A DNA stretch of 33,288 nt, taken from contig JAUQYA010000026.1 of assembly GCA_030837785.1 (NCBI GenBank), forward strand, positions 1-33,288, given 5' to 3'. This stretch comes from Albidovulum sp. GTDB taxonomy: Bacteria > Pseudomonadota > Alphaproteobacteria > Rhodobacterales > Rhodobacteraceae. Under the pieces are notes generated by a model, which was not told where the DNA came from, did no database searches, and saw only the letters and a list, made by a program, of their open reading frames with translations. Within the stretch, counting starts at the first letter, position 1, and each line of letters begins with the position of its first letter. Of this stretch, positions 8,823-17,564 are shown one piece after another. The translations under genes were made by a program, and so were the position numbers.

Positions 8823-9515
8823 TCAGGTCGCGCTGCCCTCGGGCGGGTTCGCGTGGGAGGGTCTGGTGAAGATGGTGTCCCCGAGCCCCTCGGCAAGGGC
8901 CACGCGCCGGGCTGCGGGGCGCACCTCCATCGCCGCCGCGACGGCCCTCAGCGCCGGGTGCGCGGAGAGGTCGAACCAGCCGGCGGTGTCGCGGGGGTAG
9001 AGCGCGAGCCAGCGCAGGAGCGCGGAGAGGTAGAAGGCGAGGACCGAGGGCGCCTCGGGCCGGCACCAGCCGGGCCGCGCCGCCGCCATGTCGTCGAGAA
9101 GCCCGAGGTGGCCGGTGATGCGGGCGCGGGTCTTGCCCGAGAAGGCGGGGATCGTCGCCTCGGTGCCGGCGTAGCGGTCGGGGTAGAACAGCATCCGGGT
9201 CTCGGCATGGAGCGTGTTCGAGGTGAAGAAGAGCCATTTCAGGAAATCGCCGCGGGTGGGATCGCCGGGCAGGGGCGCGAGCGCGCCGTGGCGTTCCGCG
9301 AGCCAGAGGAGGATCGCGCCGGTCTCGAAGACCGTGCCCTGCGGGGTCTCCAGCGCGGGGATGAGGCCCGCGGGATTGAGCCGCCGGTAGGCCGCGCTTT
9401 CCTGCGCGCGGGCGCGCCGGTCGACGAGCGCGGTGCGGTAGGGCACGCCCATCTCCTCGAGCGCGAGGCGCACGATCAGCGAGGCGTTGTCGGGGGCGTA
9501 GTGCAGGAGATACAT
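8823..9515 (-). CDS. Glutathione S-transferase family protein
   Basis: A 230-residue cytosolic protein with GST architecture. The N-terminal thioredoxin-like domain (about residues 1-78) contains the cis-Pro and Glu-Thr/Ser glutathione-binding signatures in NPAGLIPALETPQGTVFETG AILLWLAE. A helical domain follows (DFLKWLFFTSNTLHAETRM and onward). The Ser in PDNASL near residue 12 could be the catalytic hydroxyl; no catalytic Cys is seen there. Substrate unknown. An AAGGAAG site lies 8 nt before the ATG. It is the first gene of a likely two-gene unit with sdaA. Confidence 0.88.
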   Translation of the reverse strand: MYLLHYAPDNASLIVRLALEEMGVPYRTALVDRRARAQESAAYRRLNPAGLIPALETPQGTVFETGAILLWLAERHGALAPLPGDPTRGDFLKWLFFTSNTLHAETRMLFYPDRYAGTEATIPAFSGKTRARITGHLGLLDDMAAARPGWCRPEAPSVLAFYLSALLRWLALYPRDTAGWFDLSAHPALRAVAAAMEVRPAARRVALAEGLGDTIFTRPSHANPPEGSAT

Positions 9516-9741
9516 GATGCGCGCTTCCTTGGTTGCATCTTATCGGGCGGGCGCGGGCGGGCCGCCGGGCGGAATACGACGCATCCCGGCGGAAAGCGCG
9601 CAACCGGCGCGGGCCGGGAGGGCGAAGGCGGCGGGGCGGCACAGGACCGCGCGCACGCCGGGCCGACAGGGCCGACGTAGCCGAACTTCTGCCGCATTCG
9701 CCGGGTAGGGGGCGTGGACGCAACCATTCGGCGAGTGAACC
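9516..9741. other. Divergent intergenic region without identified features
   Basis: 226 nt between the divergent GST and EF-hand genes. It is very GC-rich. I found no convincing promoter pair, repeat or small gene. The ribosome-binding site before the EF-hand gene is weak (GGCGAGTGA). Confidence 0.4.
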
Positions 9742-11277
9742 ATGTCACACATTCGGCTTGCCGGCCTGTCGACCCTCCTCCTCGCCACCCTGATGCACAC
9801 GACCCCGCTTGGCGCGGAAAACGTGGTGGACCTGCGGGCGCTCGGGCTTTCCGATCAGTTCCTGCAACAGGCCAGGCGCGGGCAGGCCATGCAGCAAATT
9901 CTTCCGCAGTTGCTTCGCCAGCTCTTCACGGCATCGCCGGAGGGCCGGTTGACGGCCGAAGGGGCTGCGGCCTGGAGCGAGGTGGAGGGCGCGCAGATCG
10001 TGGCGCAGCTGGTGACACCCTACCTGGGGCTCGACCTCGATGGCGACGGGTTGGTGGCCGTTGCGGAGATCGACCGTGCCCTGCCGGTCCTCGAACCGCT
10101 CCCGCAGGCGGAGGCTGCAATGCTGAGAAGCACGGGCGATGGTGATGGCGACGGGCGGATCAGCCCTGCCGAACTCCGGGCCTTCGTCGTGGCGAGAATG
10201 CCCGGGGTGCTGGACCAACGGCGTCGCAACATCGACGACCTCCTTGCGATGGACCTCGATCGTGACGGCGCGACGACGGCAGAGGAGGTGGTGCGGGTGA
10301 TGCGCGCATTCGCCTCGGCCACGGCGGAACGTCCGGACCTGCCGGTCGAGCCGGCCAACGTTGCGCCCGGGCGCGATTGCCGGCCGCCGCTGCCGGGGAA
10401 GACTGCGGAGATCCTGCTTGTCTCGGGCTACGAGGGCGCGGCGCTGTCGAACATCGCGGTCGCCGGACCGGATCAGGAGACGACGGCCGCACGGCTGGTG
10501 ATCGAACCCGGCGAGCGGCCGCTCTACATCGTCGTTTCAGCCTACGAAGCGATGCTCTGGCAGATCGAGGGGGCAACGGAGCGGGTGGAGCGGATCGTCG
10601 TCCAGCCGCGCCGCGCCGCTGCCGGCCCCGGAGCGGGGGTTACGGGACTTCCCGAAGAAAGGGTGAGCTTCGTGCCCGCGGGCGCCTGTTTCGAGCCGTT
10701 TCACGAGGCGGCGAACGGCATCAAAGCGAACTGGGTGCGGCAGGCGCTGGCGGGGCCGCTCGGACGGGCCGCGGACGGGGTTGTCGCCAGCTATACGCTG
10801 GGTTTCACCGCCTTGCCGTCGGGGCGAGACGTGACGCCGCCGCCGGCGCCGAGGCCGGTGCAGAAGGATGCCCTGGGCCGGCCCGTCTTCACAGTGGACA
10901 TGAACGCGCCGGACGTCCTCATGCGCCGGTTCCATCCGGCAGGACTCTCAACGGTCGATCCGGCCGCGGTGATCGCGCCGGAAAAGGTCTCTGCCTACGA
11001 CGTGTTGCCGCAGGAAGCCGGGCTCGGCCAACTGCTCGAAACCGGCGCGCTCGTGCCGGCGCGAGAAGACCTCGGCCGGGGCCTTGGCAGGGCCTTCATC
11101 ATCCGCAAGCCTATCGCGCGGTTCCCGGCCGGGCTGGCGGGGGCGCATTCGGTGACCTTCATCCTTGGCAAGGGCGTGGCGATGCCTGCGGGTGATCCGG
11201 GCCATTCGGCAGTGCTCGACGAGGAGACGGGCGCGTGCCTGTCGCGCAATGCGGTGATCTGCCGGCGGTTCGAGTAG
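9742..11277 (+). CDS. Secreted EF-hand calcium-binding protein, function unknown
   Basis: A 511-residue protein with a probable Sec signal peptide (hydrophobic LAGLSTLLLATLMHT, likely cleaved after PLGA at residue 25), so periplasmic or exported. Three EF-hand loops are visible: DLDGDGLVAVAE (98-109), DGDGDGRISPAE (133-144) and DLDRDGATTAEE (171-182). Each has Asp at positions 1, 3 and 5, Gly at 6 and Glu at 12. The remaining ~320 residues contain four scattered Cys and no domain I recognise; they include VSGYEGAALSNIAVAGP and SYTLGFTALPSGRDVTPPP. The gene stands alone ahead of rpiA. Its codon use looks less strictly GC-ending than its neighbours near the 5' end. Confidence 0.82.
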   Translation: MSHIRLAGLSTLLLATLMHTTPLGAENVVDLRALGLSDQFLQQARRGQAMQQILPQLLRQLFTASPEGRLTAEGAAAWSEVEGAQIVAQLVTPYLGLDLDGDGLVAVAEIDRALPVLEPLPQAEAAMLRSTGDGDGDGRISPAELRAFVVARMPGVLDQRRRNIDDLLAMDLDRDGATTAEEVVRVMRAFASATAERPDLPVEPANVAPGRDCRPPLPGKTAEILLVSGYEGAALSNIAVAGPDQETTAARLVIEPGERPLYIVVSAYEAMLWQIEGATERVERIVVQPRRAAAGPGAGVTGLPEERVSFVPAGACFEPFHEAANGIKANWVRQALAGPLGRAADGVVASYTLGFTALPSGRDVTPPPAPRPVQKDALGRPVFTVDMNAPDVLMRRFHPAGLSTVDPAAVIAPEKVSAYDVLPQEAGLGQLLETGALVPAREDLGRGLGRAFIIRKPIARFPAGLAGAHSVTFILGKGVAMPAGDPGHSAVLDEETGACLSRNAVICRRFE

Positions 11278-11377
11278 CGCCCACCCGGTGGCCTCCCCCG
11301 CCCGCCCGCGCGATTCCTGCTCGCCCCGGGACCATATCCTGCGTATAACCGGGGCCAGGACCGCAACGGAGTGAGTC

Positions 11378-12166
11378 ATGGCCGCCGACCTGTCCCCTGT
11401 CGAGAAGGCAAAGTTCGTCGCCGCGAAGAAGGCCGTGGAACTCGTCGAGGGCGGCATGCGCGTGGGTCTCGGCACCGGCTCCACCTCGGCCTGGATGGTG
11501 CGCATCCTCGGGCAGCGGGTGCGCGAGGAGGGGCTGAAGATCACCGGCGTGCCGACCTCCAGCCGCACCGCGGCGCTGGCGCGGGCGGAGGGGATCGAGG
11601 TGGTGACGCTCGACGAGGCGCGCTGGCTTGACCTGACGATCGACGGCACCGACGAATTCGACGGCGAGCTGAACCTGATCAAGGGTGGCGGCGGGGCGCT
11701 TCTGCAGGAGAAGATCGTCGCCACCGCGTCGGACCGGATGGTGGTGATCGCCGACGCCGGCAAGGAGGTCGCCCGGCTCGGCGCCTTCCCGCTGCCGATC
11801 GAGGTGATCGGTTTCGGCTGGCAGACGACCAAGGCGCTGGTCGAGGAGATGCTGGGCGCGCTCGACGTGCTCGGCCGCGAGGTGGCACTGAGGATGGACG
11901 GCGACCGGCCCTACACGACCGACGAGGGCAACCGCATCCTTGACCTGCATCTGGGGCGCATCGGCAACGCGCGGCAACTGGCGCTCGCGCTCAACCAGGT
12001 GCCGGGCGTGGTTGAAAACGGGCTCTTCGTGGATATCTGTGACCGGGTGGTGATCGGCTATGGCGACGGACGGGTCGAGATGCGCGACATCGCCTCGGGC
12101 GCGGTCGAACACGGGCGGCTCGACCTGGCGGAAACGAAGAACGTGTTCTCCGACCTCGGGCGCTGA
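11378..12166 (+). CDS. rpiA: Ribose-5-phosphate isomerase A
   Basis: Interconverts ribose 5-phosphate and ribulose 5-phosphate in the non-oxidative pentose phosphate pathway. The 262-residue product has the family blocks GLGTGSTSAWMV, VPTSSRT, TIDGTDEFDGELNLIKGGGG, ALLQEKI and GNRILDL. A GGAG site (11368-11371) lies 6 nt before the ATG. A TATAAC at 11344-11349 is a good candidate -10 box, but no matching -35 box is obvious. It is followed 44 nt later by gor on the same strand. A short C-terminal extension (AVEHGRLDLAETKNVFSDLGR) looks specific to this lineage. Confidence 0.97.
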   Translation: MAADLSPVEKAKFVAAKKAVELVEGGMRVGLGTGSTSAWMVRILGQRVREEGLKITGVPTSSRTAALARAEGIEVVTLDEARWLDLTIDGTDEFDGELNLIKGGGGALLQEKIVATASDRMVVIADAGKEVARLGAFPLPIEVIGFGWQTTKALVEEMLGALDVLGREVALRMDGDRPYTTDEGNRILDLHLGRIGNARQLALALNQVPGVVENGLFVDICDRVVIGYGDGRVEMRDIASGAVEHGRLDLAETKNVFSDLGR

Positions 12167-12210
12167 CCCGGCGGACGGGACGGCGGCCCGGACGGCGGGC
12201 GGGGGGGCGC

Positions 12211-13569
12211 ATGGCTTTCGACTATGATCTTTTCGTCATCGGCGGCGGCTCGGGCGGGGTGCGCGCGGCGCGGATCGCTTCGGGCGAGCACGGCGCGAGG
12301 GTCGCCCTGGCCGAGGAAGACCGGATGGGCGGCACCTGCGTCATCCGCGGCTGCGTGCCGAAGAAGCTGATGGTCTTTGCCTCGTCCTTCCGCGACGGGA
12401 TCGCCGAGGCGCGCGCCTATGGCTGGGAAGTGACGGCGCGCGGCTTCGACTGGCCGGCGTTCCGCGCCAAGCTCGACGCCGAACTGGACCGGCTGGAAGC
12501 GGCCTACCGGGGCGGGCTCGAAAGGGCCGGCGTCACCGTCTTCGATGCCCGTGCGACACTCGCCGACGCCCACAGCGTGCGGCTGGCCACCGGGCAGACG
12601 GTCAGCGCCAAGCATGTCCTGGTCGCCACCGGCGGGCGGCCCTTCGTCCCCGAGGCGGCGGCGCGCGCAGGCGTGCTGACGTCGAACGACATCTTCCGGC
12701 TCGATGCGCTGCCCGGCTCGGTGCTGATCGTCGGCGGCGGTTTCATCGCCTGCGAATTCGCCTGCATCCTGAACGGGATGGGCGTGAAGGTGACGCAGCT
12801 CTACCGGGGCGAACAGATCCTGCGCGGCTTCGACCGCGAGGCGCGGGACCATGTCGCCGAGCACATGCGCGAGGGTGGAATCGACCTGCGCACGGGCTGC
12901 GGCGTGGCGAAGATCGAGGCCGCCCCGGGCGGTACCCGGGTGGTGGCGACGGACGGGCAGGCGGCGGTCTTCGACAAGGTCGTCTACGCGACCGGGCGGG
13001 TGCCCAACACCGAGGGCCTCGGGCTTGAGGCCGCCGGCGTGAAGCTCGGCCAGCGCGGCGAGGTCATGGTGGACGAATGGTCGCAGACCGCGGTCCCCTC
13101 GGTCTATGCGGTGGGCGACGTGACCGACCGGATCAACCTGACGCCGGTCGCGATCCGCGAGGGTCACGCCTTCGCCGACACGGTCTTCGGCGCGAGACCG
13201 GTGAAGGCTGACCACGCGCTGGTGCCCTCGGCCGTCTTCACCCGGCCCGAGTTCGGCACCGTCGGCCTGACCGAGGAGGCGGCGCGCGCGGCCGGGCCGA
13301 TCGAGGTCTATGCGACCGCGTTCCGGCCGATGCGGTCGGCCTTCGCCGGGCGGCCGGAGCGGGCGCTGATGAAACTCGTCGTCGCGGCGGACACGCGAAA
13401 GGTGCTCGGCTGCCACATCGTCGCGCCGGAGGCGGGCGAGATGATCCAGCTCGCCGCCGTCGCGATCCGGATGGGCGCGACCAAGGAGGACTTCGACCGC
13501 ACCGTCGCCGTCCACCCGGTGATGGCCGAGGAACTGGTGACCTTGCGCAAACCTGTCAGGACGGCTTGA
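12211..13569 (+). CDS. gor: Glutathione-disulfide reductase
   Basis: NADPH-dependent flavoenzyme that reduces oxidised glutathione, 452 residues. The FAD-binding VIGGGSGGVRAAR (9-21) is followed by the redox pair in GGTCVIRGCVPKKL (Cys43 and Cys48). The NADPH domain contains VGGGFIACEFACILNGMG, and the second FAD segment reads VYAVGDVTDRINLTPVAI. The C-terminal interface carries the catalytic HPVMAEE (His435, Glu440). These residues separate it from dihydrolipoamide and mercuric reductases at the level of overall similarity, although NADPH specificity is inferred. It follows rpiA, which supports a shared transcript with a pentose phosphate gene. Confidence 0.95.
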   Translation: MAFDYDLFVIGGGSGGVRAARIASGEHGARVALAEEDRMGGTCVIRGCVPKKLMVFASSFRDGIAEARAYGWEVTARGFDWPAFRAKLDAELDRLEAAYRGGLERAGVTVFDARATLADAHSVRLATGQTVSAKHVLVATGGRPFVPEAAARAGVLTSNDIFRLDALPGSVLIVGGGFIACEFACILNGMGVKVTQLYRGEQILRGFDREARDHVAEHMREGGIDLRTGCGVAKIEAAPGGTRVVATDGQAAVFDKVVYATGRVPNTEGLGLEAAGVKLGQRGEVMVDEWSQTAVPSVYAVGDVTDRINLTPVAIREGHAFADTVFGARPVKADHALVPSAVFTRPEFGTVGLTEEAARAAGPIEVYATAFRPMRSAFAGRPERALMKLVVAADTRKVLGCHIVAPEAGEMIQLAAVAIRMGATKEDFDRTVAVHPVMAEELVTLRKPVRTA

Positions 13570-13632
13570 GTTTTCGCCGCGGAACGACCAGTTGGGTGTA
13601 CAAGTGAAAAAGACGAGCGGAAGGGGAAGTTG

Positions 13633-14766
13633 ATGGCTGGCAGCGGGGGCCCCTGGGGTGGGGGCGGGTCGGACGACGGGGACGACAACGAGCGGCCGGG
13701 GGGCCGCGGCGGGCGGCGCCCGGGCGAGGGGCCGCAGATTCCGGATGTCGAGCAGATCGTGCGCAAGGGCGCGGACCAGCTGCGCGTGCTGATGGGCGGA
13801 CGCGGCGGCGGGCCGCGCGGCCCGGCCGGCGGCGGCGGATCGCAGGGGCCGCAGATCACCCGCGGCACCGTGGGCCTCGGCCTGCTGGCGGCGGCGGGGC
13901 TCTGGGCCTTCGCCTCGTTCTATACCGTGAAGCCGGAGGAGCAGTCGGTCGAGCTTTTCCTCGGCGAGTTCTCCTCGATCGGCGAGCCGGGGCTCAACTT
14001 CGCGCCCTGGCCGGTGGTCACGGCGAACGTGATCCCGGTCACGCCGGAACGGACCGAGGACATCGGCGTCGGTCGCGGCGGCGCCGACAGCGGGCTGATG
14101 CTGACCGGCGACGAGAACATCGTCGACATCGATTTCCAGGTGGTCTGGAACATCTCGGACCCGACGAAATATCTCTTCAACCTGCGCGACCCGGACCTGA
14201 CGATCAAGGCCGTCGCCGAATCCGCGATGCGCGAGATCATCGCCCAGTCGCAGCTCGCGCCGATCCTCAACCGCGACCGCGGCATCATCGCCGAGCGGCT
14301 GAAGGACCTGATCCAGACCACGCTCGACAGCTACGACAGCGGCCTCAATGTGGTGCGGGTGAACTTCGACCGCGCCGATCCGCCGCGCGAGGTGATCGAC
14401 GCGTTCAAGAACGTGCAGTCGGCCGAACAGCAGCGCGACCGGCTCCAGAAGGAAGCCGACGCCTATGCCAACACCGTGCTCGCGGGCGCGCGCGGCCAGG
14501 CCGCGCAGCTTCTCGAGGAGGCGGAGGGCTACCGGGCCCAGGTGGTGAACCTGGCCGAGGGCGAGGCGAGCCGCTTCAGCTCGGTCCTGGCCGAATACCA
14601 GAAGGCCCCCGAGGTCACCCGCAAGCGGCTCTACCTCGAGACGATGGAGGAAGTGCTGGGGCAGGTCGACAAGGTGATCCTCGACGACAAGGGCGGGCAG
14701 GGCGTGGTGCCCTACCTGCCGCTCAACGAGATTGTCAGGCAACCGGCGACCGGAGGGTCCAACTGA
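13633..14766 (+). CDS. hflK: HflK, FtsH protease modulator
   Basis: Membrane-anchored SPFH/band 7 protein that forms the periplasmic HflKC cage around the FtsH protease, 377 residues. A Gly/Arg-rich cytoplasmic N-terminus (1-75) precedes one transmembrane helix (about 78-97) and the SPFH domain (TVKPEEQSVELFLGEFSS.., GDENIVDIDFQVVWNISDP). A coiled-coil region follows (SAEQQRDRLQKEADAYANTV). The ATG at 13633 was preferred to the TTG just before it; a GGAAGGGGAAG tract immediately precedes. The stop and the hflC start overlap as ATGA-type TGATG. Confidence 0.96.
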   Translation: MAGSGGPWGGGGSDDGDDNERPGGRGGRRPGEGPQIPDVEQIVRKGADQLRVLMGGRGGGPRGPAGGGGSQGPQITRGTVGLGLLAAAGLWAFASFYTVKPEEQSVELFLGEFSSIGEPGLNFAPWPVVTANVIPVTPERTEDIGVGRGGADSGLMLTGDENIVDIDFQVVWNISDPTKYLFNLRDPDLTIKAVAESAMREIIAQSQLAPILNRDRGIIAERLKDLIQTTLDSYDSGLNVVRVNFDRADPPREVIDAFKNVQSAEQQRDRLQKEADAYANTVLAGARGQAAQLLEEAEGYRAQVVNLAEGEASRFSSVLAEYQKAPEVTRKRLYLETMEEVLGQVDKVILDDKGGQGVVPYLPLNEIVRQPATGGSN

Positions 14767-15674
14767 TGAACCGCACGGCGCTCATCCTTCCCGTCATCAT
14801 CATCGCCATTGCCGCGGCGCTGTCGTCGATCTTCATCGTCGACGAACGCGAAAAGGCGCTGGTCCTGCAGTTTGGCCAGATCAAGGCCGTGCGCGAGGAG
14901 CCGGGGCTCTACTTCAAGCTGCCGATCATCCAGGAGGTGGTGCGCTATGACGACCGCATCCTCGGGCTCGACGTCGAACCGCTGGAGATCACGCCGCTCG
15001 ACGACCGGCGGCTGGTGGTCGATGCCTTCGCGCGCTACCGGATCATCGACCTGTCGAGGTTCCGCCAGGCGGTCGGCGCCTCGGGCGTGACGCTGGCCGA
15101 ACAGCGGATCGACACGATCCTGCGCGCCCAGACGCGCGAGGTTCTGGGCTCGGTCACCTCGTCGGAGATTCTCTCGGCCGATCGCGCGAAGCTCGCCGGC
15201 CGCATCCGCGACGCCTCGCGCAACGAGGCCAATTCGCTCGGCGTCGAGATCATCGACGTGCGGCTCAAGCGCACCGACCTGCCCGAGCAGAACCTCGACG
15301 CGACCTTCGCGCGGATGCGGGCGGAGCGCGAACGCGAGGCGGCAGACGAGATCGCGCGCGGCAACGAGGCGGCGCAGCGGGTGCGGGCGCAGGCCGACCG
15401 CACCAAGGTCGAGCTTGTCTCCGACGCGCAGCGCCAGGGCGACATCATCCGCGGCGAGGCCGATGCCAAGCGCAACGCCGTCTTCGCCGAAGCCTATGGC
15501 GCGGACCCGGAGTTCTTCGACTTCTACCGCTCGCTCGCGGCCTATCGCGCCTCGCTCAAGGCCGGCAACTCGACGATGGTGATCGCGCCCGACAGCGAGT
15601 TCTTCGACTATCTGAAGTCGACCGAGCCCGCATCGGCCGCTCCGGCCCGGTCGGCCCAGCCGGCCCAGCCCTAG
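14766..15674 (+). CDS. hflC: HflC, FtsH protease modulator
   Basis: Partner of HflK in the FtsH-regulating complex, 302 residues. One N-terminal transmembrane helix (about 4-24, ALILPVIIIAIAAALSSIFI) leads into the SPFH domain, VDEREKALVLQFGQIKAV and YFKLPIIQEVVRYDDRILGL. A charged helical segment follows (MRAEREREAADEIARGNEAA), then FDFYRSLAAYRASL, typical of the HflC C-terminus. The ATG shares one base with the hflK stop, so translation is probably coupled. The last ~15 residues are an Ala/Pro/Gln tail. Confidence 0.96.
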   Translation: MNRTALILPVIIIAIAAALSSIFIVDEREKALVLQFGQIKAVREEPGLYFKLPIIQEVVRYDDRILGLDVEPLEITPLDDRRLVVDAFARYRIIDLSRFRQAVGASGVTLAEQRIDTILRAQTREVLGSVTSSEILSADRAKLAGRIRDASRNEANSLGVEIIDVRLKRTDLPEQNLDATFARMRAEREREAADEIARGNEAAQRVRAQADRTKVELVSDAQRQGDIIRGEADAKRNAVFAEAYGADPEFFDFYRSLAAYRASLKAGNSTMVIAPDSEFFDYLKSTEPASAAPARSAQPAQP

Positions 15675-15677
15675 GCG

Positions 15678-15881
15678 ATGGAGGGATTCGCGCTTCTCCT
15701 CCTTGCCATCGGGCTGGTCCTGTCGCTGGAGGGGCTGGTGCTTGCGCTGGCCCCGTCGCGGATCGACGAGATCCTCGACCTGATCCGCCGGATGCCGGTG
15801 GAAACCCGCCGCAACCTCGGGCTCGGCGCGCTGGCGCTCGGGCTTGCGCTCATTTGGCTTGCGACCGGCCTTCGGGGCTGA
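15678..15881 (+). CDS. DUF2065-family small membrane protein
   Basis: A 67-residue protein with two hydrophobic helices, about 5-25 (ALLLLAIGLVLSLEGLVLAL) and 47-63 (LGLGALALGLALIWLAT). The link SRIDEILDLIRRMPVETRR is characteristic of DUF2065, the YjeT-like family found downstream of hflC in many Proteobacteria. Function unknown; position suggests a link to HflKC. The start lies 3 nt after the hflC stop, so it belongs to the same operon. A hairpin with CCGGCGCC arms follows at 15899-15920. Confidence 0.88.
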   Translation: MEGFALLLLAIGLVLSLEGLVLALAPSRIDEILDLIRRMPVETRRNLGLGALALGLALIWLATGLRG

Positions 15882-15898
15882 GACAATCACGAAGGGTT

Positions 15899-15920
15899 CC
15901 GGCGCCCGCATCGGCGCCGG
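15899..15920 (+). terminator. Possible terminator hairpin after DUF2065
   Basis: Perfect 8-nt arms CCGGCGCC and GGCGCCGG enclose a 6-nt loop, 18 nt past the DUF2065 stop. No T-tract follows, so it may only attenuate or stabilise the mRNA end ahead of degP. Confidence 0.3.
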
Positions 15921-16050
15921 GACGAGCGGCCGGGGGCGATCACGGCGAGTTGAGGCGGCGAGACCGGCTTTGACTTGTGGGCGGCGACTCCTGCCTCGAG
16001 GATGGGCGGGCGGCCGTGGCGGCGCGCCGGCAGGAAGCAGGGAGTTTGGC

Positions 16051-17529
16051 GTGCAGTCTCAGGCAATCACGATGGAAGCGCCGGCACAGCGGCCGGGCAC
16101 GGCGCTGACGGGTGCGCTGACGGGGGCGTTCCTGGCGGTGGCGCTCGGGCTTGCGCTGGCGCTCGGGATCGCCGGGGACGCCGGCGCCCGGGCGGCGCCC
16201 GACAGCTTCGCCGACCTTGCCCAGCAGGTCAGCCCGGCGGTGGTGAACATCACCACCACGACCACGGTGGCCGCGCCTTCGGACGGCGGGCCGATCGTTC
16301 CCGAGGGCTCGCCCTTCGAGGATTTCTTCAACGATTTCGGTGGCCCCCAGGGCCCGCAGCGGTCGAATGCGCTGGGCTCGGGCTTCGTCATCTCGGAAGA
16401 CGGCTACATCGTCACCAACAACCACGTGATCGAGGGCGCCGACGAGATTTCGGTCGAGTTCTTCTCCGGCGACACGCTCGACGCCAAGCTCGTCGGCACC
16501 GACCCGAAGACCGACATCGCGCTTCTCAAGGTGACCAGCGACACGCCCCTGCCCTTCGTCAGCTTCGGCGATTCCGACCTGACGCGGGTGGGCGACTGGG
16601 TGCTGGCGGTGGGCAACCCGCTCGGCCAGGGCTTCTCGGTCTCGGCCGGGATCGTCTCTGCCCGCAACCGCGCGCTTTCGGGCACCTATGACGACTTCAT
16701 CCAGACCGACGCCGCGATCAACCGGGGCAACTCGGGGGGGCCGCTCTTCAACATGGAGGGCGCGGTCGTCGGCGTGAACACCGCGATCCTCAGCCCCAAC
16801 GGCGGCTCGATCGGGATCGGCTTCTCGATGGCCTCGAACGTCGTCGCCAAGGTGGTGGGCCAGTTGCGGGAATTCGGCGAGACCCGGCGCGGCTGGCTTG
16901 GCGTGCGCATCCAGGACGTCACCCCCGACGTGGCCGAGGCGATGGGTCTTGGCGATGCCAAGGGCGCGCTTGTCACCGACGTGCCCGATGGGCCGGCCAA
17001 GGACGGCGGCCTCCAGGCCGGCGATGTCATCACCGCCTTCGACGGGGCCGAGGTTTCGGACACCCGCGAGCTTGTCCGCCGCGTCGCCGACACCGACGTC
17101 GGCCGCGCCGTCCGCGTCGTGGTGCTGCGCGACGGCAAGAGCCAGACGCTGCTCGTCACCCTCGGCCGGCGCGAGACCGCCGAGGGCGAGGAGGTCGCGG
17201 GCGCGCCCGCGCCCGCCGACGAGGCGCCCGCCGCGAAGGAAATCCTCGGCATGACGCTTGGTCTGCTGACCGACGAGACGCGCGGCGAGCTCGGGCTTGA
17301 TGCCGATGTCCAGGGACTGGTCATCACCGACATCGACCAGGCGGGCGAGGCCTACGGGAAGGGCCTGCGGGCGGGCGACGTGATCACCGAGGCGGGCCAG
17401 CAGAAAGTGGCCTCGATCGCCGACCTCGAGACGCGGATCACCGAGGCGAAGGACGCCGGGCGCAAGTCGCTCCTGCTGCTGATCCGCCGCGGCGCCGACC
17501 CGCGCTTCGTGGCGCTGTCGGTGGAATAG
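16051..17529 (+). CDS. DegP/HtrA-family periplasmic serine protease
   Basis: Periplasmic protease-chaperone of the Do/DegQ type, 492 residues from the GTG used here. A hydrophobic export segment (about 17-47) ends in GARAAP. The trypsin-like domain carries the full catalytic triad: His125 (VTNNHVIEGA), Asp155 (PKTDIALLK) and Ser228 (NRGNSGGPLF). Two PDZ domains follow, about 282-372 (RRGWLGVRIQDVTPDVAEAM) and 398-490, the second ending in RFVALSVE. The GTG was chosen because AGGGAG lies 6 nt upstream; an ATG 21 nt further in (16072) is the alternative. It follows hflKC-DUF2065, a common arrangement that groups membrane protein quality-control genes. Confidence 0.94.
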   Translation: MQSQAITMEAPAQRPGTALTGALTGAFLAVALGLALALGIAGDAGARAAPDSFADLAQQVSPAVVNITTTTTVAAPSDGGPIVPEGSPFEDFFNDFGGPQGPQRSNALGSGFVISEDGYIVTNNHVIEGADEISVEFFSGDTLDAKLVGTDPKTDIALLKVTSDTPLPFVSFGDSDLTRVGDWVLAVGNPLGQGFSVSAGIVSARNRALSGTYDDFIQTDAAINRGNSGGPLFNMEGAVVGVNTAILSPNGGSIGIGFSMASNVVAKVVGQLREFGETRRGWLGVRIQDVTPDVAEAMGLGDAKGALVTDVPDGPAKDGGLQAGDVITAFDGAEVSDTRELVRRVADTDVGRAVRVVVLRDGKSQTLLVTLGRRETAEGEEVAGAPAPADEAPAAKEILGMTLGLLTDETRGELGLDADVQGLVITDIDQAGEAYGKGLRAGDVITEAGQQKVASIADLETRITEAKDAGRKSLLLLIRRGADPRFVALSVE

Positions 17530-17564
17530 GGCCGGCCGTCCGGAGTGGGCGCAGCCGCCCCGGC

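Noticed and set aside
16844..17340. Long minus-strand open frames inside degP.
   Set aside because: They are Ser/Arg/Pro-rich antisense shadows of a gene with an intact catalytic triad and PDZ domains.
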